A stretch of DNA of 29,146 bases from an uncultured Acidobacteriota bacterium (GCA_937900045.1 CALCEB010000087.1:1-29146); one strand, 5' to 3'; counted from the first letter of the stretch, positions 19,562 to 27,829 are shown. Notes: generated by a model not told the origin, from the sequence alone. Made by a program: numbers and translations.

Positions 19562-20880
19562 CCTAGAGGTCTCTTGCTTGCTTTTTCAATCAAGGCATTC
19601 GCCACCCGCTTCAACTCCACCAGTTCTTGCGGCGTGGCCGTGCGGACATAATCGGTCACGAGTTGGGCGCAGCGTTCGCGCACCAATTCATAACTGGAGG
19701 GGTCGCCGCCGCGCGCCGCCAATACTTCCTTCAGCCAATGTTTTCCGTAGCCCGCGTGGATCGCCTCGTCCGCCCAATCAAAGTCCATGTCGTGCTCGCT
19801 TAATGAATCGCCATAGGAGTGAAACAGGCGGGTGCGAGCCGGTTTGTGCCGGATGTTCTTGGTCTCAAAGAAAAACAGCATTCCCATGCGGTAGATCGGG
19901 TCCTGGTCCGCGGCGCTTTCGTAAATGTAAGTCCCCAGCGGGATCTGGTGCGGGTCGAGTCCCCAAGACATCAGCCGCTCGTAGCCCATGCGGCAGTGAC
20001 GGGATTCGTCATAGGTCCAGCGGGCGGAATCATTGATCCATTCCCAGGGAAGAACGTCTGCGAAGGCGCTCAGGATCAACCCGCCGGTTTCCACTGCCCA
20101 TGCTTCATTGAGGTGGCTGACGGCGGATCGAAGCTGAAGGCTCACTCCATCGCCGTAAGGGAATGCCGGGTCCACGTTGTCAGGCCAGTAAAACCGGCAC
20201 GGCCAGAAACGCCGATCCCGGGCCGGACGATCGGGAACCTGGTAGGGGCAAGATCCGGAAATGGATCCCGTGGGCAACGCAGGAACAGCAGCGTCTGTCC
20301 CAACTCCACCGAGCGCGGCAAGCTTCTGGCCCAGAGCCCGCGTCCATGCAATGGCCGCATCGCCGGACTCCGGACTCTCCGCCAAAGCCTCCTCCGCCCA
20401 CCGGCGGAGAGTGATTTCCTGGTCAACTTTTTCGGACAATCCCTGCGTCAGGAAGCGATGCGTCGGCCCATCCGCGATTGGATCGGAAGCCGCGAGATAA
20501 GCCTCGTAGACTTCGCGCAGCGCGGGCGCGAATACCGTGGCCGCGGCGTACAAGAAAGCGGAAACCGAGGGCGCATCCCTCAAATTATCAAAGACCTCAA
20601 TGAGCGCTGCATCCGGGCCTTCCTCTTCCATCATGCGGTTGGGGAAGCGCAGTTCAAACACGCGCTCGCGCAATGAATGGGCCACTTGCGCGCCTTGCCA
20701 GATGAAGCGCGGAAGTCCTGTCTTGATTTCCAGCGGCCCAATCAGCGGAAGCCACGCCGCCTCGCTCACCAACAGCGACCGCTCGCAAAAGAAGAACCGC
20801 TTCAGGATTTGCGCCGTATCCTGACGCATCCACCGAGATCGCGGCTCGAGACTCGTCAAATAGGTTCCTGCCTGGGCCAT
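19558..20880 (-). CDS. Ferritin-like di-iron protein
   Basis: A 440-residue soluble protein without signal peptide. The C-terminal half has a full carboxylate-bridged di-iron set of the ferritin-like fold: Glu264 (AVETGGL), E292-SR-H295 (YDESRHCRMGYERL), Glu339 (FFFETKNI) and E372-AI-H375 (DEAIHAGYGKHWL). This is comparable to DUF455/MiaE-like ferritin-superfamily proteins, although I cannot place it in one family. The N-terminal half (E40, Q65-VA-H68, then PIADGPTHRFL near 134-144) may be a second, degenerate helical bundle. Possible roles are an oxygenase or oxidase reaction or iron handling. The start is well supported: GGAGGA a few nt upstream of ATG 20880. Its stop overlaps the start of the exported TPR gene by 4 nt, suggesting a functional pair. 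The PfkB kinase gene lies 139 bp upstream on the same strand. Confidence 0.75.
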   Translation of the reverse strand: MAQAGTYLTSLEPRSRWMRQDTAQILKRFFFCERSLLVSEAAWLPLIGPLEIKTGLPRFIWQGAQVAHSLRERVFELRFPNRMMEEEGPDAALIEVFDNLRDAPSVSAFLYAAATVFAPALREVYEAYLAASDPIADGPTHRFLTQGLSEKVDQEITLRRWAEEALAESPESGDAAIAWTRALGQKLAALGGVGTDAAVPALPTGSISGSCPYQVPDRPARDRRFWPCRFYWPDNVDPAFPYGDGVSLQLRSAVSHLNEAWAVETGGLILSAFADVLPWEWINDSARWTYDESRHCRMGYERLMSWGLDPHQIPLGTYIYESAADQDPIYRMGMLFFFETKNIRHKPARTRLFHSYGDSLSEHDMDFDWADEAIHAGYGKHWLKEVLAARGGDPSSYELVRERCAQLVTDYVRTATPQELVELKRVANALIEKASKRPLG

Positions 20881-21019
20881 GCTTCCTCCGGGTCGAACCC
20901 GTTATTGAAAAGACCGCCAATTCAATGTTCTCACGCCACCGCGTCCGGAAGCAAAGCATCCGGGGAGTTCGCCGTACAAGCAGCTATGAAGTTTGAAAGG
21001 CAAAAAGCTGAACTACAAC

Positions 21020-21997
21020 TCACCCTCCAACCGCCTGCAATGCAGCAAGCCAACCTGGAGATGGTTTCCCGGCACTCCGGTGGAATTCCAATACATCATC
21101 CAGGTGTGGAAGCGCGGGAACCACGCCCTGTTTCGTCACGGCCAATCCTCCGGTGATCACTGCAAACCTTACCGCAGCTTCAAGCCCTGTGCCACAGGCA
21201 AGAGCAACCGCCAACCCAGCGTTGAAAGCGTCTCCGGCGCCAGTGGTATCGACGGCGCGAATCGAGATGGCTGGAATATACACCATGGATTGGTCCGTCG
21301 CGACCAAGGCACCCTTCTCACCCAATGTGATCACCACCTGGCGTGCTCCACGATCGATCAGCCCCCGGGCAATATCTTTGTCGCAAGCGTCGGCATCGGC
21401 GGCCAAGCCCGCCAGGATTCTGGCCTCCGATTCATTGGGAGTGATGATGCTGGCAGAGCGAAGAACTTCGGCCGGCAAGGGTTGCGCAGGCGCCGGATTC
21501 AGGATCGTCACCACGCCGTGCGAACGCGCGCAAGCCAATGCCTCCGCCGCTGCCGGAACGGGGATTTCCAATTGGGTCAGAAGTACTTGCGACGAGGCGA
21601 TCGTTTTCTCACAACGCCGGACATCCTGCGGACTGAGGTAGCCGTTTGCTCCGGGGTCTAAACTGATCAGGTTGTGGCCGCTCGCAGACTCGACCATGAT
21701 AAAGCCTACACCCGTGGGCGCCTCCGGCGTGATGGTGATATTGCCAACATCCATGTCTTCCTGCTTGTAGAGATCGAGAGCCGCATCGCCGAAGGCGTCC
21801 GTGCCGATCCTGGCAACAAAGTGGACGTGGGCCCCCAGCCTCGCGCAACCCACGGCCTGATTGGACCCCTTGCCGCCGTGCTCAAAGCGATAGCCTGATC
21901 CTAACTGCGTCTCACCTGGCCCGGGCAGACGCGCCACGCTCATCGTCAGTCCAGCCGCGTAGCTGCCCACCACGGCAATACGTGGGGTTAATGACAT
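21020..21997 (-). CDS. PfkB-family sugar kinase, ribokinase-like, altered sugar-binding site
   Basis: A 325-residue cytoplasmic kinase. It has FEHGGKGSNQAVGCARLGA (the PfkB N-terminal signature), LTQLEIPVPAA, NPAPAQPLP, TPNESEA and a fully canonical catalytic loop VDTTGAGDAFNAGLAVAL. The sugar-contact segment near the N-terminus reads GSYAAGLTM where RbsK has GS-x-N-x-D. The Asn and Asp that bind ribose are therefore missing, and the substrate may be a different sugar or nucleoside. The frame opens at ATG 22030, but ATG 21997 has GAGGAAAAG just upstream and begins at MSLTPRIAVVGS as in the family. It has its own likely promoter (22222-22250). It may lead a transcript that includes the ferritin-like and TPR genes, but the 139-bp gap leaves this open. 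Confidence 0.84.
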   Translation of the reverse strand: MSLTPRIAVVGSYAAGLTMSVARLPGPGETQLGSGYRFEHGGKGSNQAVGCARLGAHVHFVARIGTDAFGDAALDLYKQEDMDVGNITITPEAPTGVGFIMVESASGHNLISLDPGANGYLSPQDVRRCEKTIASSQVLLTQLEIPVPAAAEALACARSHGVVTILNPAPAQPLPAEVLRSASIITPNESEARILAGLAADADACDKDIARGLIDRGARQVVITLGEKGALVATDQSMVYIPAISIRAVDTTGAGDAFNAGLAVALACGTGLEAAVRFAVITGGLAVTKQGVVPALPHLDDVLEFHRSAGKPSPGWLAALQAVGG

Positions 21998-22170
21998 TCT
22001 TTTCCTCTTCGACGTCGGGTTCAATGTCATTTAACCAAGGCGGACGGGTTCATCAAAAATCCCTGCCTTCGACGGCGTCGGCGGCCGACGGCGTGGAGCC
22101 TCTGCGGACCGGACTCGCAACCAATAACCGTGTCTTCGACCCCTTGAGCCACCCTTTTAACGGATAACAT

Positions 22171-22191
22171 GTTGATTATACGATAGTTAAC
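22171..22191. promoter_or_regulatory. Candidate operator palindrome in the kinase leader
   Basis: A 21-bp imperfect palindrome with GTT at one end and AAC at the other, where 7 of 10 arm positions pair. It lies about 25-45 nt downstream of the predicted start of the leftward kinase transcript. A second AATCAAC (22207-22213) is the inverted partner of GTTGATT at 22171-22177. A bound repressor here would block elongation. This is inference from symmetry and position only. Confidence 0.3.
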
Positions 22192-22221
22192 TTGTCATGC
22201 CCCGTGAATCAACGTAACTTA

Positions 22222-22250
22222 CTTATAATAAAGGATTTATTCGATTTCAA
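22222..22250 (-). promoter_or_regulatory. Sigma70-like promoter of the PfkB kinase gene
   Basis: On the minus strand: TTGAAA (complement of 22245-22250), a 17-bp spacer and TATAAG (complement of 22222-22227), each 5 of 6 to consensus. The predicted start near 22215 leaves a leader of about 215 nt before ATG 21997. Confidence 0.55.
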
Positions 22251-22313
22251 TGGCTTTGGATGGGTTTTGTCCTCGTGTCGTCCTTTTTTTTCTATAACAT
22301 TCTAGCTTCGTTC

Positions 22314-22338
22314 CTTCAATTTTGGGGTCGAATTGAAG
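22314..22338. repeat. Short inverted repeat
   Basis: CTTCAATT (22314-22321) pairs perfectly with AATTGAAG (22331-22338) around a 9-nt loop. It lies between the kinase promoter and the receptor stop codon. No T-run follows on either strand, so a terminator call is not justified. An AT-rich protein-binding site is possible. Confidence 0.4.
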
Positions 22339-22629
22339 TGTTTCCTGGCCTCGAAAAGACCTCCAAGCCCGCCTGATCGGGCGACTGGGGCGTCACACGG
22401 TGTTACTTCCAGAAAACATAGCACAATCCGATTCCGGTTTCTGGGACTATTCGCAGCAGGAGTGGCCGCAAAGCGAGGGGAGGACAACCGTTTGAATCGT
22501 ATACCTGCCCAAAGCTCGTGTCACTTGCGTTTTGGCGGCAGGGGTTGCCTGGTGGATACCCACGGGCGGGTACGAGACCTGTCCCAGGCCAGGGATTGGA
22601 AGCAAAGGAGTTAGGGGCGGCTTGATGGT

Positions 22630-22669
22630 TGCCGACGGCTCAATGGGACAAACCCGTGAGCCGTCGGCA
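22630..22669 (-). terminator. Strong hairpin after the third receptor gene
   Basis: TGCCGACGGCTCA (22630-22642) pairs perfectly over 13 bp with TGAGCCGTCGGCA (22657-22669), and an inner GGG/CCC pair may lengthen it. It begins 15 nt after the receptor stop codon in the direction of transcription. No T-run follows on the minus strand, so it is either a 3'-stabilising or terminating hairpin without a U-tract, or a repeat. It does not share the GTAG core of the other palindromes. Confidence 0.5.
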
Positions 22670-22684
22670 GTTGGAGTGGGTGGA

Positions 22685-25600
22685 TCAGAACATAAATTTG
22701 GCTCCGAGCTGAATTTCACGCGGCTCAAGAGTGGAATTCGGAGCTCCAAATCCCGTCTGCCCGAAAGTGGAGAAGTAGCCATTGAACTGAGTCGTGTTGA
22801 AGAAGTTAAAAACTTCTACCCGCAACTGCAAGCTGGCGCCTTCTTTGCTCTTAGGGAAAGGAATGCCTGAGAAATTTTTGAAAAGAGAAATATCCCAGTT
22901 ATCAATTCCGTCGCCGTAAGCAATGTTGCGGGCACCATTCCCGAACTGACCGAGAGGAATGGGCGCGAATGCGGCGGTGTTGAACCATTCGGAGGCGTTG
23001 TGGATGCCAGTCCCTTGGTTGGGATTCCCAATGACATTCGCCCGGTAATTGCTGCAACCGCACTCGGCGGGATCGCCGGGAAAGCCGACCGTGATCGGAG
23101 AGCCAGAGTAAAAGGTTGAAATGCCTGAGAACTGCCATCCGCCCAACATTGTTCTGGTAAGTCCGGTGGCATTATTGAAAATGGGCAGGCTGTAAACGTA
23201 GTTGATGACGAGCATCTGGGGGATGTTGAAACCACAGTTGCCGTATTCCGCTGCCACATTGTAGGTGTTCTGAATGAATCCGCCGACATCGCCATCGGTA
23301 TAGTCCAGGCAGTGAGACCACGTATAGGCGACGCCGGAAGTGAGGCCGTGCCAGTCCGAAAAGCGCAGGCTGGCTTGCAGCGAATTATAGTTGGAGCTCA
23401 CTGAGTTTTGGTAGTAGCCGATGTTGGCCCAGCCTGGGAACGGCACGCCCATGTTGATGGGTTCGTTGACCACCGGCCCCAGGGGCTGGTTAAGGTTTAC
23501 GTTGAGGTTTTCGTCCGTTCCCTCGGAGCCGACGTACATCAGTGAGAACACGGTCTTGGTGTTGAACTGGTGCTGGACGCCAAAACTCCACTGCTGCGAG
23601 TAAGGTTGGAGGTATCTCGGGTCAAACGTCTGGATGTTGCCTGGAAAGAGCGTTCCCGGCACAATACCGGGGTTGCTGAGTGAGGTGTTGAAGAGCAGCG
23701 GGCTATTGGAGAACGGCGGGTTGGGTGCGGCGTTGTAGATGTCATTGCCCTGGATGTTTTCATAGAACAGTCCGTATCCGCCACGGATCACCGTATTCCT
23801 TCCCGCCCAAGGCTGCCATGCGAACCCGAAACGGGGCTCAAAATTCGCCCAATGGTTGTCTACCAGACCAGGAGGAATACCGCCCTGGCCAGCGATGCCG
23901 ATTCCGTCCAGGAAGTTTCCGGAACCGGGAATCAAGGTGCCGTTGGAGTTGAATTTAGGCGCCTGGCTGGCGTTATAAAGCTGGGTGCGGAATGCAGAGA
24001 CATCATTGTGCCGTTCGTAGGCATGAGGCATTCCCTCCCAACGCAGGCCATAGTCCAAATTGAGGCCGCTTTTCACTCTCCACTGATCCCCCGCCCATAG
24101 GCCGTAAAAGTTGTTGAGATAAGCGGGCATCGTCTGCTTCTGGAGTTCGGTATAGGAATAGGCGTTGCCCAGCATGAAGTCCGCGAATTCATTGCCGGGA
24201 GTGGTCAGAATCTGGCCATTGGGGCCCAGGTAGCTGCCGCCTGTGGCACTGCCATTGAACGTAAAATTCCCTTGGGTGTTGCCAAACAACTCCTGTTCCT
24301 TCAGGTAATGCATGTATTCGCCCCCAAAGTTCAGCGAATGGCTACCACTGATCTTGGAGAGAGAATCGCGATAAGTCCAGGTGTTTAAGACATTCGTCCA
24401 AGGCCAGGAAGCCACATCGTATTGTGTGCCCAGCGCCGGACCGAACAGGCCAATGGTCGGGATACGATTATCAGTGTTGGTCCCTGGGAACAGGGATTGG
24501 ATGGACAGTCCTGCAGGCTGCTGAAAGGTACCAGTGGGCAGCAGCGTGAGTGGCTGGCGGTTAAAGCTCACCATGGCCTCGTTGAGCAGGGTGGGGCTGA
24601 TGCTGCGCGTTAGCTTTAACATAAAAGACTGTGGTTGGTTCAGAAAATCCGTGCCCACCGTGGGGTAGGTGTCTCCGCTCCACAACGTGGTCGGGAATTG
24701 TTGATTGATGCCATCCCGGATGTAATGGAACATCAGCGAGGTCTTGTCTGAAAACTGGTGGTCAATGCGGACTATTTGTTCGTTGACGCTCGTCGGCACT
24801 GATGGAGAGGCGGCATAGAATTGCCCGCCCGCAGTGTTGGGCGACGGGAAAATGAAATTGGGCTTGCCCAGGATCAGGGCGTTTGGGTTCAGCATGGCCG
24901 ATGGAATTTGATTGTTGGCGAACGGCATATAACCGGTTTGGCCGTTAGGAAGAACAGTGGGAGCGTTGTGATTCAGGATCACCTGGTTGGCGCCAGTAAA
25001 GTCTCCCGCTGTCCAAGCAAGCGGAACGCCGGGGGCAAAAATGGTGGTGCCTTGTAACAGGCGGCGCCAATCCCCTTCGAAGAAGAAGAAGGTCTTTTTC
25101 TGATGCCCGGGCAAATAGATGGGGCCTCCGATGTTGAAACCGAAATCATTAAAGATCAGCGCCGGCTTCGGAGTGTTCGAGGCGTTAGCAAAAAAGCTGG
25201 AGGCGTCCAGCGCGGTATTGCGATTGAACTCAAAAGCCTCGCCATGGTACTGGTTCGTGCCACTTTTGAGTTCCACCTGGATGTGCGCGCCGGAGCCGAA
25301 GCCTACGTCCTGCGACGTGTTGCTGCTGAGCACCCGGAACTCCTGGATCGCATCCTGGTCCGGAACCACCTCGATGCATCCGCCGCAACCGCGATCGTAG
25401 TTTTCCACACCGTCCACGGACCAAACGTTATGATCCGGTTGTTCGCCATTGAAGGCGATGTAGGTGTTGGAGGTTACGCCCACCGGAGTGTTCAGTGCCC
25501 CTACAAGCGACGGGCCTGCAGCCCCAGGAACCAGCATGGCGAGCTGGACGAAATTTCTCCCGTTGGTGTCGATTTCAGCCACATGGGTGCCGGAGATCGT

Positions 25601-26047
25601 CTGGCTTTCTGAACCCGTTTCCGTTTGCAAGTGCACAGCGGGAGCCGTCACCGTGACTTCCTGAGAGACGGAGCCCAGACTGAGTTGGAGATTGACTCTA
25701 ACGGTAGACCGGACGTTCAGAATGATGTCCATATGCACGGTTCTGGTGAATCCGGTTTTCTGTGCCCGCACGGAATAAGTGGAGACGGGTAGGTCCGGCA
25801 CCGCAAAACTGCCGGTGCTGTTACTGGTGGTGACGCGGGCTATGGTACCCGTTTGCTGGTTCGTGACCGTTATTTTTACGCCCGGCACGGCCGCGCCGGA
25901 AGGATCAGTCACCGTACCCACGATCGACCCGAGATCTTGCGCCCGGAGGCCGGGAGCGCCGAAAATGAACCAAACCAACGAAAGCATTACGATGAACTTT
26001 GCCACCCCGGGGGATTCAGGCATGTACCACCAAACTGTTTCTTTCAC
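22685..26047 (-). CDS. TonB-dependent receptor, Oar-like, with regulatory-like N-terminal domain
   Basis: A 1120-residue outer-membrane receptor. The signal peptide (about 1-36) has a strongly hydrophobic core (FIVMLSLVWFIFG) and ends GLRA before Q. A carboxypeptidase-regulatory-like domain follows (GTVTDPSGAAVPGVKITV), then the plug (IDTNGRNFVQLAMLVPG, WSVDGVENYDRGCGGC, DAIQEFRVLSSNTSQDVG, SGTNQYHGEAFEFNRN) and a barrel starting near GGPIYLPGHQKKTFFFFEG and ending LGAKFMF. The CGGC pair in the plug is not seen in the other two receptors. The frame extends to TTG 26068. I chose GTG 26047 because GGGGAGG lies 9 nt upstream, and ATG 26023 is another option. It is divergent from the XylR-like regulator, which is the natural candidate to control it. 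Confidence 0.92.
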   Translation of the reverse strand: MKETVWWYMPESPGVAKFIVMLSLVWFIFGAPGLRAQDLGSIVGTVTDPSGAAVPGVKITVTNQQTGTIARVTTSNSTGSFAVPDLPVSTYSVRAQKTGFTRTVHMDIILNVRSTVRVNLQLSLGSVSQEVTVTAPAVHLQTETGSESQTISGTHVAEIDTNGRNFVQLAMLVPGAAGPSLVGALNTPVGVTSNTYIAFNGEQPDHNVWSVDGVENYDRGCGGCIEVVPDQDAIQEFRVLSSNTSQDVGFGSGAHIQVELKSGTNQYHGEAFEFNRNTALDASSFFANASNTPKPALIFNDFGFNIGGPIYLPGHQKKTFFFFEGDWRRLLQGTTIFAPGVPLAWTAGDFTGANQVILNHNAPTVLPNGQTGYMPFANNQIPSAMLNPNALILGKPNFIFPSPNTAGGQFYAASPSVPTSVNEQIVRIDHQFSDKTSLMFHYIRDGINQQFPTTLWSGDTYPTVGTDFLNQPQSFMLKLTRSISPTLLNEAMVSFNRQPLTLLPTGTFQQPAGLSIQSLFPGTNTDNRIPTIGLFGPALGTQYDVASWPWTNVLNTWTYRDSLSKISGSHSLNFGGEYMHYLKEQELFGNTQGNFTFNGSATGGSYLGPNGQILTTPGNEFADFMLGNAYSYTELQKQTMPAYLNNFYGLWAGDQWRVKSGLNLDYGLRWEGMPHAYERHNDVSAFRTQLYNASQAPKFNSNGTLIPGSGNFLDGIGIAGQGGIPPGLVDNHWANFEPRFGFAWQPWAGRNTVIRGGYGLFYENIQGNDIYNAAPNPPFSNSPLLFNTSLSNPGIVPGTLFPGNIQTFDPRYLQPYSQQWSFGVQHQFNTKTVFSLMYVGSEGTDENLNVNLNQPLGPVVNEPINMGVPFPGWANIGYYQNSVSSNYNSLQASLRFSDWHGLTSGVAYTWSHCLDYTDGDVGGFIQNTYNVAAEYGNCGFNIPQMLVINYVYSLPIFNNATGLTRTMLGGWQFSGISTFYSGSPITVGFPGDPAECGCSNYRANVIGNPNQGTGIHNASEWFNTAAFAPIPLGQFGNGARNIAYGDGIDNWDISLFKNFSGIPFPKSKEGASLQLRVEVFNFFNTTQFNGYFSTFGQTGFGAPNSTLEPREIQLGAKFMF

Positions 26048-26103
26048 AGTTGTAATCCTCCCCTTCAAATGTCGAAGATTATGATATGATTGTCAGCCTT
26101 CCT

Positions 26104-26138
26104 TGACGGCCGGGGCGGCAAGCCCCTAACCGCCGTCA
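26104..26138 (-). repeat. Stable hairpin in the receptor leader
   Basis: TGACGGC (26104-26110) pairs with GCCGTCA (26132-26138), enclosing an inner stem GGGGC (26112-26116) with GCCCC (26122-26126) and a 5-nt loop. It would lie in the 5' leader of the leftward receptor mRNA, some 40-75 nt before the ribosome-binding site. It may be a leader structure or another dispersed repeat. It lacks the GTAG core. Confidence 0.5.
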
Positions 26139-26256
26139 TGGTACCCCACCCACTGACGCTGGACGCAGGCATGTACACGTGTTCAAAGCGCTGCCATTGG
26201 CAGGTCGCTCGTTCATAAATTAATATGTACGGTTAGCTCAGTTCAACGATCAGGAC

Positions 26257-26283
26257 ATTATATTGGTACAATAAAATAGTCAA
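26257..26283 (-). promoter_or_regulatory. Receptor promoter with overlapping palindrome
   Basis: On the minus strand: TTGACT (complement of 26278-26283) and TATAAT (complement of 26257-26262). The 15-bp spacing is short. Using the overlapping TATTGA as the -35 box gives 17 bp. A near-perfect palindrome centred on TATTG-GTA-CAATA (26261-26273) extends to 26257-26277 with 8 of 9 arm pairs. It covers the -10 boxes of both the leftward promoter and the possible rightward one, the position expected for an operator of the adjacent regulator. Confidence 0.5.
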
Positions 26284-26442
26284 TACCTATTTTGCGACAG
26301 GATATGGTCATTTTGCGTCATTGCGGGTATGAACATTGGATGAAGCTGACCGGCTCTGTTTTTGACCGGATCAACACGGTCTTTGAAGCGCCGCCGTGCT
26401 TCTGATCCCAAGTAGGACGATACGCGGCATGGGAGAAGTCTC

Positions 26443-27639
26443 ATGGCAAAGCAGCGGTCTCTTCCCAGGACGCCCAAAGTGGCATTGCTCCTCGAAACCT
26501 CCACGGAATTCGGGCGGGGGTTGCTGCGGGGCATCGTGCGATATTCGCGGCTGCATGGGCCGTGGTCGCTGTACGTGGCGCCCGGGCATCTGGAACAGGC
26601 GTTGCCGAAAGCAAAGTCCTGGAAGGGCACGGGAATCATCGCCCGGGTCCGAACGCCTGAAATGGCCAGAATGATTCGCAGCACCGGGCTTCCGTTCGTG
26701 GCGTCCTCGCTCGATGAATTTATGACCAAGGACGGCCAGAACAAGTTCTGTCAAATTGAAACCAACTCTCCCGCAATTGCGCAAACCGCTGCGACGCATC
26801 TCATGGAGCGAGGCCTACACCAATTTGCATTTTGTGGATTCGTAGATTGTCCGTGGTCCTCTCTGCGCGAAAGGGTGTTTTTTCAGCGCATAGAGGACAT
26901 GGGCTTTCGCTGCCAGGTCCATCGCATCCAGCTCGCCAATTGGATGCAGCGGTCGAACTGGATTCAGACATGGGAGCATGAACAACCGCTGCTCTCGCGC
27001 TGGTTGAAAGCATTGCCGAAGCCCGTGGGCCTGATGGCGTGCAACGATGTCTGCGGCCGTGAAGTCCTTCAAGCCTGCGCTTCGGCCGGCCTCCGCGTCC
27101 CGGATGACGTCGCGGTGATTGGGGTTGATAATGACGAGTTAATGTGCGAGCTCTCCTCGCCTCCGTTGTCCAGCGTTGCCCTGAACCTGGAAGGTGCCGG
27201 CTACGAGGCCGCCCGCCTGCTGGATGGCCTGATGTCAAAAAGGCTGAAGGGTAAATACCAGGTGCGGGTCGAACCATCTTTCGTCGTCACCCGGCGCTCA
27301 ACGGATGTGATTCCGCAGGATGATCCCGTGGTAGCCGGCGCTCTGTGGTTCATCCGCGACCACGCTCCCAAACCCATCGGCGTGATTGACGTGGTTGAGG
27401 TTGTGGGAATGTCGAGAAGAACGCTGGAGCGCCGGTTTCTGCAGAGCATGGGCCGCTCCATTCTCTCGGAGATCACCCGCTGCCGCTTGGAGCGCGCCAA
27501 GAGCCTGCTTCGGGAAACCAAGTTGCCCTGCCTCCGGGTGAGCGAGGGCGCGGGCTTTGGCAGCGTTAAAAGCTTTAACCGCTGTTTTCGGCGTTTTGAA
27601 AGGGTGTCTCCCAATGAGTTCCGCCAGAGCGGGCTGTGA
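26443..27639 (+). CDS. XylR-like transcription regulator (LacI-type sensor domain, AraC-type HTH)
   Basis: A 398-residue regulator, close to the 392 residues of E. coli XylR. Residues about 10-285 form a periplasmic-binding-protein-like sugar sensor of the LacI/GalR type (VALLLETSTEFGRGLLRGI, LMACNDVCGREVLQACASAGLRVPDDVAVIGVDND). Residues about 295-397 form an AraC-type double helix-turn-helix (GVIDVVEVVGMSRRTLERRFLQ by parts, then VSEGAGFGSVKSFNRCFRRFERVSPNEFR). There is no LacI-type N-terminal HTH, which fits the XylR architecture. The ligand is probably a pentose or related sugar, but I cannot say which. GGGAGAAG lies upstream of ATG 26443. It is divergent from the receptor gene, whose promoter region carries a palindrome it may bind. 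Confidence 0.88.
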   Translation: MAKQRSLPRTPKVALLLETSTEFGRGLLRGIVRYSRLHGPWSLYVAPGHLEQALPKAKSWKGTGIIARVRTPEMARMIRSTGLPFVASSLDEFMTKDGQNKFCQIETNSPAIAQTAATHLMERGLHQFAFCGFVDCPWSSLRERVFFQRIEDMGFRCQVHRIQLANWMQRSNWIQTWEHEQPLLSRWLKALPKPVGLMACNDVCGREVLQACASAGLRVPDDVAVIGVDNDELMCELSSPPLSSVALNLEGAGYEAARLLDGLMSKRLKGKYQVRVEPSFVVTRRSTDVIPQDDPVVAGALWFIRDHAPKPIGVIDVVEVVGMSRRTLERRFLQSMGRSILSEITRCRLERAKSLLRETKLPCLRVSEGAGFGSVKSFNRCFRRFERVSPNEFRQSGL

Positions 27640-27685
27640 ACGAGAGGAAGATCAACACCCTCTGCCGTCCGGTCGTCGCGCGGCT

Positions 27686-27794
27686 TGTTTGCTGTAGCGG
27701 CGCTCTATGAGTGCCGACCCTGGACCCACAACGGTTTTCGGCGCTCGCTGTCAGGGCAAGCTCCGAGCGCCGCTACAGCAAATTGCGCCACTAC
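27686..27794. repeat. Full BIME-like element (copy 6)
   Basis: The left unit has GTAG (27694-27697), CGGCGCTC (27698-27705), a 3-nt loop and GAGTGCCG (27709-27716, one G-T type mismatch in the stem). The linker is again 22 nt (27717-27738). The right unit has CGGCGCTC (27739-27746), GAGCGCCG (27765-27772) and CTAC (27773-27776). The right flank TTGCGCCACTAC equals that of copy 1. It lies between two convergent stop codons (27639 and 27830). Confidence 0.85.
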
Positions 27795-27829
27795 GTGCTG
27801 TCCCTTGCCGCGAGCGCTGCGGGGGTTGA

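Larger units (their letters stand above)
21998..22684. other. Intergenic region upstream of the PfkB kinase
   Basis: There is no credible gene here. The region contains a leftward promoter (22222-22250), an imperfect palindrome (22171-22191), a 6-bp stem hairpin CGTCGG-CGG-CCGACG near 22076-22090, an 8-bp inverted repeat (22314-22338), an eight-T run (22284-22291) and a strong hairpin (22630-22669) at the end of the receptor gene. The part from about 22340 to 22620 holds nothing I can recognise. Confidence 0.55.
26048..26442. other. Divergent control region between receptor and regulator
   Basis: No gene is visible. The region holds the receptor leader with a stable hairpin (26104-26138), an AT-rich core with a leftward promoter and palindrome (26257-26283), and a possible rightward -10 box TACAAT (26267-26272) with a weak -35 box TTCAAC (26242-26247, 19-bp spacing). 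The stretch 26290-26430 before the regulator shows no feature I can name. Confidence 0.5.

Noticed and set aside
20889..20901. CGGGT-CGA-ACCCG hairpin upstream of the ferritin-like start as a regulatory element
   Set aside because: The stem is only 5 bp and lies in ordinary GC-rich sequence, so chance is a sufficient explanation.
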